A stretch of 17,026 bases of DNA from CALOCN01 sp942491735 (lineage in GTDB: Bacteria; Eisenbacteria; RBG-16-71-46; JABDJR01): positions 1 through 17,026 of the forward strand of contig CALOCN010000019.1 of assembly GCA_942491735.1 (NCBI GenBank). Direction: 5' to 3'. The notes beneath the pieces were generated by a model that worked only from the letters and a program-made list of their open reading frames with translations, ran no database searches and was not told where the DNA came from. The position numbers were made by a program, and so were the translations under genes. Positions 13,476 through 17,026 of this stretch are shown here, one piece after another (the first letter of the stretch is position 1; every line of letters begins with the position of its first letter).

Positions 13476-13559
13476 AGCGTGGAGCGGGGGTCGACCGCTG
13501 GTCAGGTGGACCCTCTGCGCGGCGTAGGCTCCCGTGAGCCGGGGCGACGGTCAGAATCG

Positions 13560-13610
13560 GAGGCGTGGGGCCCGCGCCTGGCCGGGCCCCTCGGCGACTG
13601 GAGACGCCTC
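13560..13610. promoter_or_regulatory. Nested GC-rich leader hairpin upstream of TPR/FG-GAP gene
   Basis: The inner stem is GGGGCCCG (13567-13574) with CGGGCCCC (13583-13590), 8 bp with an 8-nt loop. The outer stem is GAGGCGT (13560-13566) with ACGCCTC (13604-13610). The outer arm abuts the inner stem on the 5' side and leaves a 13-nt bulge on the 3' side. It ends about 97 nt before the ATG. No T-run follows, so a structured leader is more likely than an intrinsic terminator. Confidence 0.4.
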
Positions 13611-13706
13611 TACTTTCGGAGAACGTAAAGGGTCAGGATGATTCGCGTACCCCGGGGATGCGAGCGGCTAGGGTCATCCGTCCCTGGTTCCAACCAAGAG
13701 GTTCCC

Positions 13707-14543
13707 ATGCAACGAAACGTACCCCTTCTTCTGCTGTCCATGGTGCTCCTTGCGCTGCCCAGCTCGGGTCTGCAGTCCAGTCTGGGCGATGGGCAGGCTA
13801 TCATGCAGGCGGGCGACCTCTCGGGCGCCGAGGAGATCTTTCGCTCCCTGACAGAGGCCAACCCGGCCAACGGGCAAGCCTGGTTCTTCCTGGGCTTTGC
13901 CCTCCATGGGCAAAAGAAGCTGGGCCCCGCGCTCGAGGCTCATCGACGAGCGGCCGAGTTTCCCGGGCTGAAGGCGACGGCATCCTACAACGCCGCCTGC
14001 GTTCTCTCCCTGCAGGGGGATGTGGACGAGGCTTTCGTCTGGCTGGACAAGGCGCGTCAAGCGGGGTTCACGAACGTGGCTCAGTTGAGCGTCGACGCCG
14101 ACCTGGCCAATCTGCGTGCGGATCCGCGCTTCACCGCCTACGTTCCCCGGAAGCTGGAGGGAAACCTGGAGGCACAGCATCTGTTCGTCGAAGAGCCCAA
14201 TGTTCTCCTGACCCTGGAGGAGGCCGCCGGCGACGAGTTCGGGTGGGTGGCGCGGAACGTTGGAGATCTGGACGCCGACGGAATCGACGACTTCGTGACA
14301 TCGGCACCGAGCAAGGCGTTGGGGGCCCCCAGGCCGGTCGCATCTACGCCTACTCGAGCAAGACAGGAAAACTCCTGTTCACCCGGGACGGCAAACCCGG
14401 TGAGCGGCTCGGGAACAGCGTGGCTCCCGCAGGGGACATCAACCATGACGGGACGCCCGATGTGTTCATCGGGGCGCCCGGCGGGGCAGCCAGCAAGGGG
14501 CACGCCTACGTGTATTCGGGCAAGGATGGCCTGGCCCTGTTGA
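13707..14543 (+). CDS. Literal N-terminal frame of TPR/FG-GAP protein
   Basis: The signal peptide is MQRNVPLLLLSMVLLALPSSG, with likely cleavage near residue 21. TPR-like helix pairs follow: QAGDLSGAEEIFRSLTEANP, then GQAWFFLGFALHGQKKLGPA, then SYNAACVLSLQGDVDEAFVW. These end in DADLANLRADPRF, a motif typical of the last TPR in bacterial proteins with this layout. The first FG-GAP loop DLDADGIDD is in frame. Genuine sequence ends near residue 205 (SAPSKALG). The remaining 70-odd residues to the stop at 14543 are frameshifted. Confidence 0.65.
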   Translation: MQRNVPLLLLSMVLLALPSSGLQSSLGDGQAIMQAGDLSGAEEIFRSLTEANPANGQAWFFLGFALHGQKKLGPALEAHRRAAEFPGLKATASYNAACVLSLQGDVDEAFVWLDKARQAGFTNVAQLSVDADLANLRADPRFTAYVPRKLEGNLEAQHLFVEEPNVLLTLEEAAGDEFGWVARNVGDLDADGIDDFVTSAPSKALGAPRPVASTPTRARQENSCSPGTANPVSGSGTAWLPQGTSTMTGRPMCSSGRPAGQPARGTPTCIRARMAWPC

Positions 14544-15413
14544 CGCTGGAGGGCGACCAGGTGGGGAGCTCCTTCGGGCTGAAGGTGGCGCGGATCGGCG
14601 ACATCAATGGAGATGGGACGGGCGATCTGTTCGTTGGGGCCCCCGGAGTCCGATCTGCCCGGCGCAAAGGACGCCGGGCAGGGATTCGGATTCTCGGGCG
14701 TGGACGGTTCGCTCCTGTTCACCCTGGACGGGGAGAAGGCTGGGGATCAGTTCGGTGCCGCCGCGGAGGCCGTGACCAAGGGAGAACCCCGACTGCTGGT
14801 CGTCTCCGCCATGACGGGCGGGCCGAAGAAGAACGGCAAGATCTACGTCTACGAGATCATCGACGCCTCACCGGAGCCCTTCTTCACGATCGAGGCGGAC
14901 GCCACGGGGCGCAACCTTGGACAGTACTTCGTCTCGATACCGGGGGACTGCAACGGAGACGGAGTACCCGATGTCTATGCCTCGGATTGGAACAACGCCG
15001 CCAAGGGGCCGTCCACCGGCCGGGTGTACGTGTACTCGGGCAAGGACGGAACGCCGTTGCTCACCATCGACGGCACTCGCCCCGGCGAGGGCTTCGGGAC
15101 GTCGCCATCCCAGGCTGGGGATGTGAACGCGGACGGCTGCGCGGATCTGATCGTGGGGGCCTGGCAGAACGCGGAGGTCGCTCCTTCGGCGGGCAAGTGC
15201 TACCTCTACTCGGGCAAGGATGGGGAACTGCTCGCGACCTATACGTGTCGGCAGGCGGGCGACACCTTCGGGTTCGATGCGACCGGACTCGGAGACGTGG
15301 ACGGAGACGGTACGCCGGATTTCCTGTTGACGTCGGCCTGGAGCGCAGTTTCCGGGCCCAAGACGGGGAGAGTGTTCGTGATCGCGGGACCGAAGCTGAG
15401 CAAGGGAGGCTGA
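13707..15413 (+). CDS. Secreted TPR plus FG-GAP propeller protein (composite, two compensating frame breaks)
   Basis: Corrected for one missing and one extra base, the gene encodes 568 residues: signal peptide, TPR-like helices about 31-150, then seven FG-GAP repeats to the C-terminus. One repeat is degenerate (EPRLLVVSAM). Seven blades is the integrin-alpha number, so a closed seven-bladed calcium-binding propeller is expected. TPR regions mediate protein contacts, so an exported binding or scaffold protein is inferred. Its blades use an IYVYSGKDG-type strand, unlike the ILFMNTDG strand of the giant protein at 471-9199, so the two genes are not simple copies. The start is ATG 13707, with AGAGG 5 nt upstream, chosen over ATG 13638 because it begins directly at the signal peptide. 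Breaks lie at 14321-14330 (one base short) and 14640-14646 (one base extra). Confidence 0.75.
14607..15413 (+). CDS. Literal C-terminal frame of TPR/FG-GAP protein
   Basis: Authentic coding resumes in this frame at about 14646 (ESDLPGAKDAGQGF) and runs to TGA 15411-15413. It includes FG-GAP loops DCNGDGVPD, DVNADGCAD and DVDGDGTPD and two VYSGKDG-type strands. The ATG at 14607 is in frame but encodes a few residues not belonging to the protein. Between about 14326 and 14645 the protein continues in the third frame (GRIYAYSSKTGKLL, DINHDGTPD, DINGDGTGD). There is no separate RBS or signal peptide, so this is part of the gene starting at 13707. Confidence 0.6.
   Translation: MEMGRAICSLGPPESDLPGAKDAGQGFGFSGVDGSLLFTLDGEKAGDQFGAAAEAVTKGEPRLLVVSAMTGGPKKNGKIYVYEIIDASPEPFFTIEADATGRNLGQYFVSIPGDCNGDGVPDVYASDWNNAAKGPSTGRVYVYSGKDGTPLLTIDGTRPGEGFGTSPSQAGDVNADGCADLIVGAWQNAEVAPSAGKCYLYSGKDGELLATYTCRQAGDTFGFDATGLGDVDGDGTPDFLLTSAWSAVSGPKTGRVFVIAGPKLSKGG
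15404..15409 (+). promoter_or_regulatory. Ribosome binding site for tag, inside the end of the upstream gene
   Basis: GGGAGG at 15404-15409 overlaps the last codons of the TPR/FG-GAP gene and lies 7 nt before CTG 15417. This is the only candidate start codon between the upstream in-frame TGA (15411-15413) and the conserved RCAWC motif. It supports translation coupled to the upstream gene. Confidence 0.45.
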
Positions 15414-15416
15414 GTC

Positions 15417-16016
15417 CTGGGTGCTTTCGACGAACATCTCAGCAAGGTCTCGGGGAAACAGCGCTGCGCTTGGTGCGGGGACGATCCCCTGTACGTCGAC
15501 TATCACGACCTGGAGTGGGGCTTCCCCGTCGTCGACAATCGGGGTCTGTTCGAGAAGGTCTGTCTGGAGGGATTTCAGGCAGGCTTGAGCTGGATTACGA
15601 TCCTGCGCAAGCGCGCCGCCTTCCGAAAAGCCTTCGACGATTTCGACTATTCCGCCGTGGCACGCTACGGGGAGTCGAGGGTCCGGCGTCTCCTGGGTGA
15701 CGCCTCCATCGTCCGGCACAGGGGTAAGATCGAGGCCGCGATCCACAACGCCAAGCAAGCCATTCGACTCGAACAGGAGTTCGGGGAGCTCCGCAAGTAC
15801 TTCGTCGCCTTCGGGGACGTCAGCCCGTTCTCGGGAGTCCATGCCAAGACTTCGCGCTCGACGGAACTGAGCAAGGACCTGCGGGCTCGCGGCTGGAAAT
15901 TCGTCGGCCCGACGACATGCTACGCGTTCATGCAGGCGGTCGGGCTGGTCAACGACCATATCCCCGGTTGCGTCGTGCGGGGAAGGGTCACGCGCGCTCA
16001 ACGGGCGGCGACCTGA
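15417..16016 (+). CDS. tag: DNA-3-methyladenine glycosylase I
   Basis: This enzyme removes 3-methyladenine from alkylated DNA in the cytoplasm, the first step of base-excision repair. With a CTG start it has 199 residues, near the E. coli Tag length. Family signatures are present throughout: RCAWCGDDPLYVDYHDLEWG at the N-terminus, CLEGFQAGLSWITILRKR with catalytic Glu51, IVRHRGKIEA, and KFVGPTTCYAFMQAVGLVNDH near the end. All four zinc ligands of Tag (Cys17, His30 and the His and Cys of NDHIPGC) are kept. The start is odd. An in-frame TGA sits at 15411-15413 and no ATG, GTG or TTG occurs before the conserved motif, so either CTG 15417 is used or another indel hides the real start. A GTG at 15421 lies in a different frame. 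The gap to the upstream gene is 3 bp, so it is probably co-transcribed with it. Confidence 0.92.
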   Translation: MGAFDEHLSKVSGKQRCAWCGDDPLYVDYHDLEWGFPVVDNRGLFEKVCLEGFQAGLSWITILRKRAAFRKAFDDFDYSAVARYGESRVRRLLGDASIVRHRGKIEAAIHNAKQAIRLEQEFGELRKYFVAFGDVSPFSGVHAKTSRSTELSKDLRARGWKFVGPTTCYAFMQAVGLVNDHIPGCVVRGRVTRAQRAAT

Positions 16017-16066
16017 ATGCCTGACGGACCCGCATGCCACCTCGGTTTCCAAGGAGATGAATCAAC

Positions 16067-16432
16067 ATGGATGTGGTCAACGTCTTCGACAAGCTGGCTG
16101 AACTGGACCGAGCGTGGGTGCCGAAGATCGTCGGCGAGCTGAACGGCCAGCACGTCAAGGTCGCCAAGTTGCACGGAGAGTACATCTGGCACAGTCATGC
16201 TCAGGAGGATGAACTCTTCTACGTCCTGCGTGGCGAGCTCGAGCTTCATCTGCGCGAGCGGGTCGTCACCCTCCGCCCCGGTGAGTTCCTGGTGGTTCCC
16301 CGTGGGGTGGAGCACAAGCCGGTCTCCCCCGGAGAAACGTTCGTGCTGCTGTTCGAGCCAGCAACGACCCGCAACACGGGCGAAGTGGATCACCCCTATA
16401 CGATCGAACCCGCAGACGTGGAGCGCCTGTAG
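16067..16432 (+). CDS. Small cupin-domain protein
   Basis: A single-domain cupin of 121 residues. Both cupin motifs are complete: HSHAQEDELFYVLRGE gives metal ligands His42, His44 and Glu49, and PGEFLVVPRGVEH gives His83. Cupins of this size bind a metal ion and include isomerases, dioxygenases and sugar- or ligand-binding proteins. The reaction here cannot be told. There is no signal peptide, so it is cytoplasmic. ATG 16067 has a strong AAGGAG RBS 10 nt upstream (16051-16056). It lies 50 bp after tag on the same strand and may be the last gene of that operon. A hairpin 48 bp downstream could end transcription. Confidence 0.88.
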   Translation: MDVVNVFDKLAELDRAWVPKIVGELNGQHVKVAKLHGEYIWHSHAQEDELFYVLRGELELHLRERVVTLRPGEFLVVPRGVEHKPVSPGETFVLLFEPATTRNTGEVDHPYTIEPADVERL

Positions 16433-16480
16433 GAAAAAAGAAGGCCGCATCGGGCCAGCATGTGGGGGGGCGGGGGTGGC

Positions 16481-16510
16481 CGCCCGCGGAAGCCCAGGCT
16501 CCCGCGGGCG
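16481..16510. terminator. Bidirectional hairpin between convergent genes
   Basis: CGCCCGCGG (16481-16489) and CCGCGGGCG (16502-16510) form a perfect 9-bp stem with a 12-nt loop that can itself pair (AGCC/GGCT). It lies between the stops of the cupin gene and the minus-strand P-domain gene, the expected place for a shared terminator. There is no T-run on the + side. Confidence 0.5.
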
Positions 16511-16517
16511 AAGAGAC

Positions 16518-17026
16518 CTAGTGCCTGCGCCCGAAGGGGTGAGCCCCGGGCTCCTCGAAGATGGGGATGATACGCAAGGCCCAGCCCTGCAGGGTCCCCG
16601 TGTCGGCTCCGGCATTGTCGGATACGGTCAGCGTCCAGTCTCCGCTGAGGCCCATTCCTTCGAAGGCCGCCAGGGATCCCGTCGGCGTGTAGTTTGGCGG
16701 GGAGGCCAGCCCGGATGTGCACTGGCTTTCCAGGTCGCCCCCCGCCCCCTCGTCATCGATGATGGCCCCGGAGAAACCGTCGGCGCTGCAACCGTAGGGC
16801 GAGCCATAGAAGCAGGCGCCCGCGGAATTGGGGCGCTCGACGAGGGTTACGCTCTGCCCGTTGTGGGCGAGGGTGATGCACAGGTCACCGACATAGGTGT
16901 GGGCGATATCCAGCACCACGTCGACGTCCGCTACCCGCGCATGGGGCTGATGCACGGTGATCGTGCTGGAGAGGCTGCCCGGCGTACTCGTTCCGTTGTC
17001 ACCGTCCGGGATAGCAAGAGGGGTGT
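16518..17026 (-). CDS. Proprotein convertase P-domain protein, C-terminal part
   Basis: The minus-strand frame is open from the right edge to TAG (16518-16520), so the start and any upstream domains are outside the window. The visible residues form an almost complete P-domain: the entry PLAIPDGDNGTSTPG and SSTITV strand, VADVDVVLDIAHTYVGDL, a calcium-site-like region with several Cys (GACFYGSPYGCSADG), AAFEGMGLSGDWTLTVSDNA, and the closing TLQGWALRI strand. P-domains are beta-sandwich modules first known from subtilisin-like convertases. In bacteria they often form the C-terminal part of exported proteases or surface proteins. Only about 15 residues (EEPGAHPFGRRH end) follow the domain, with no visible sorting or anchor sequence. 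The GTG at 16955 is internal, because coding clearly continues upstream. Confidence 0.85.
   Translation of the reverse strand, partial: TPLAIPDGDNGTSTPGSLSSTITVHQPHARVADVDVVLDIAHTYVGDLCITLAHNGQSVTLVERPNSAGACFYGSPYGCSADGFSGAIIDDEGAGGDLESQCTSGLASPPNYTPTGSLAAFEGMGLSGDWTLTVSDNAGADTGTLQGWALRIIPIFEEPGAHPFGRRH

Larger units (their letters stand above)
13398..13706. other. 309-bp divergent intergenic region with two strong hairpins
   Basis: This non-coding stretch separates the SGNH hydrolase and TPR/FG-GAP starts and should hold both promoters. No clear -35/-10 elements were recognised. It holds an 11-bp perfect inverted repeat at 13441-13475 and a nested GC-rich hairpin at 13560-13610, listed separately. 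An ATG at 13638 is in frame with the downstream gene but gives no signal peptide at the true N-terminus, so it is not taken as a start. Confidence 0.5.

Noticed and set aside
14868..16052. Minus-strand open frame (394 residues) opposite the FG-GAP end and tag
   Set aside because: It covers tag, whose catalytic and zinc residues are all present on the + strand. No domain is visible in the antisense product.
1..17026. Search for a defence system, toxin-antitoxin pair, phage, IS element, RNA gene or biosynthetic cluster
   Set aside because: No transposase, integrase, nuclease, reverse transcriptase, polyketide/peptide synthase or tRNA-like sequence was recognised on either strand.

Overview
The window is GC-rich DNA from an uncultured-looking Gram-negative bacterium. 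No rRNA, tRNA, ribosomal protein or other taxonomic marker is present, so the lineage is inferred from gene style. Very long secreted FG-GAP/PKD proteins, a TPR region ending in a 'LRADPRF'-type motif, a proprotein-convertase P-domain protein and an N-terminally anchored SGNH hydrolase together suggest Planctomycetota or a similar environmental lineage. This assignment is tentative.

Layout, left to right. Positions 1-240 hold the 3' end of a membrane acyltransferase (acyltransferase 3 type). Positions 471-9199 encode one giant secreted protein of about 2,900 residues, read on the + strand: signal peptide, six-repeat FG-GAP propeller, 12 PKD domains, a second six-repeat propeller matching the first blade by blade, 8 PKD domains, and a cysteine-rich alpha/beta-hydrolase (BD-FAE/HSL-like esterase). 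Three single-base frame breaks interrupt it in the given sequence. After a 330-bp gap comes a prolyl-peptidase-type S9 serine peptidase (DPP IV-like) on the minus strand. Divergent from it is a small BON-like protein gene, which converges on an SGNH/GDSL hydrolase gene. Across a hairpin-rich divergent intergenic region lies a + strand cluster: a secreted TPR plus FG-GAP propeller protein (two more, mutually compensating, frame breaks), DNA-3-methyladenine glycosylase I (tag), and a small cupin. The window closes with the C-terminal part of a P-domain protein on the minus strand, running off the right edge.

How the genes fit together: most of the window encodes envelope or exported proteins (acyltransferase, giant esterase, peptidase, anchored SGNH hydrolase, TPR/FG-GAP protein, P-domain protein). 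This fits surface adhesion and degradation of external polymers, but no sequence evidence ties them into one pathway. Only tag and cupin look cytoplasmic. I see no phage, IS element, CRISPR array, defence system or biosynthetic cluster.

The most notable points are the duplicated propeller-plus-PKD module in the giant esterase, the nearly identical 252-bp PKD repeats, and five single-base frame breaks confined to the two FG-GAP genes. These breaks are more likely sequencing or assembly errors in G/C runs and repeats than real biology.
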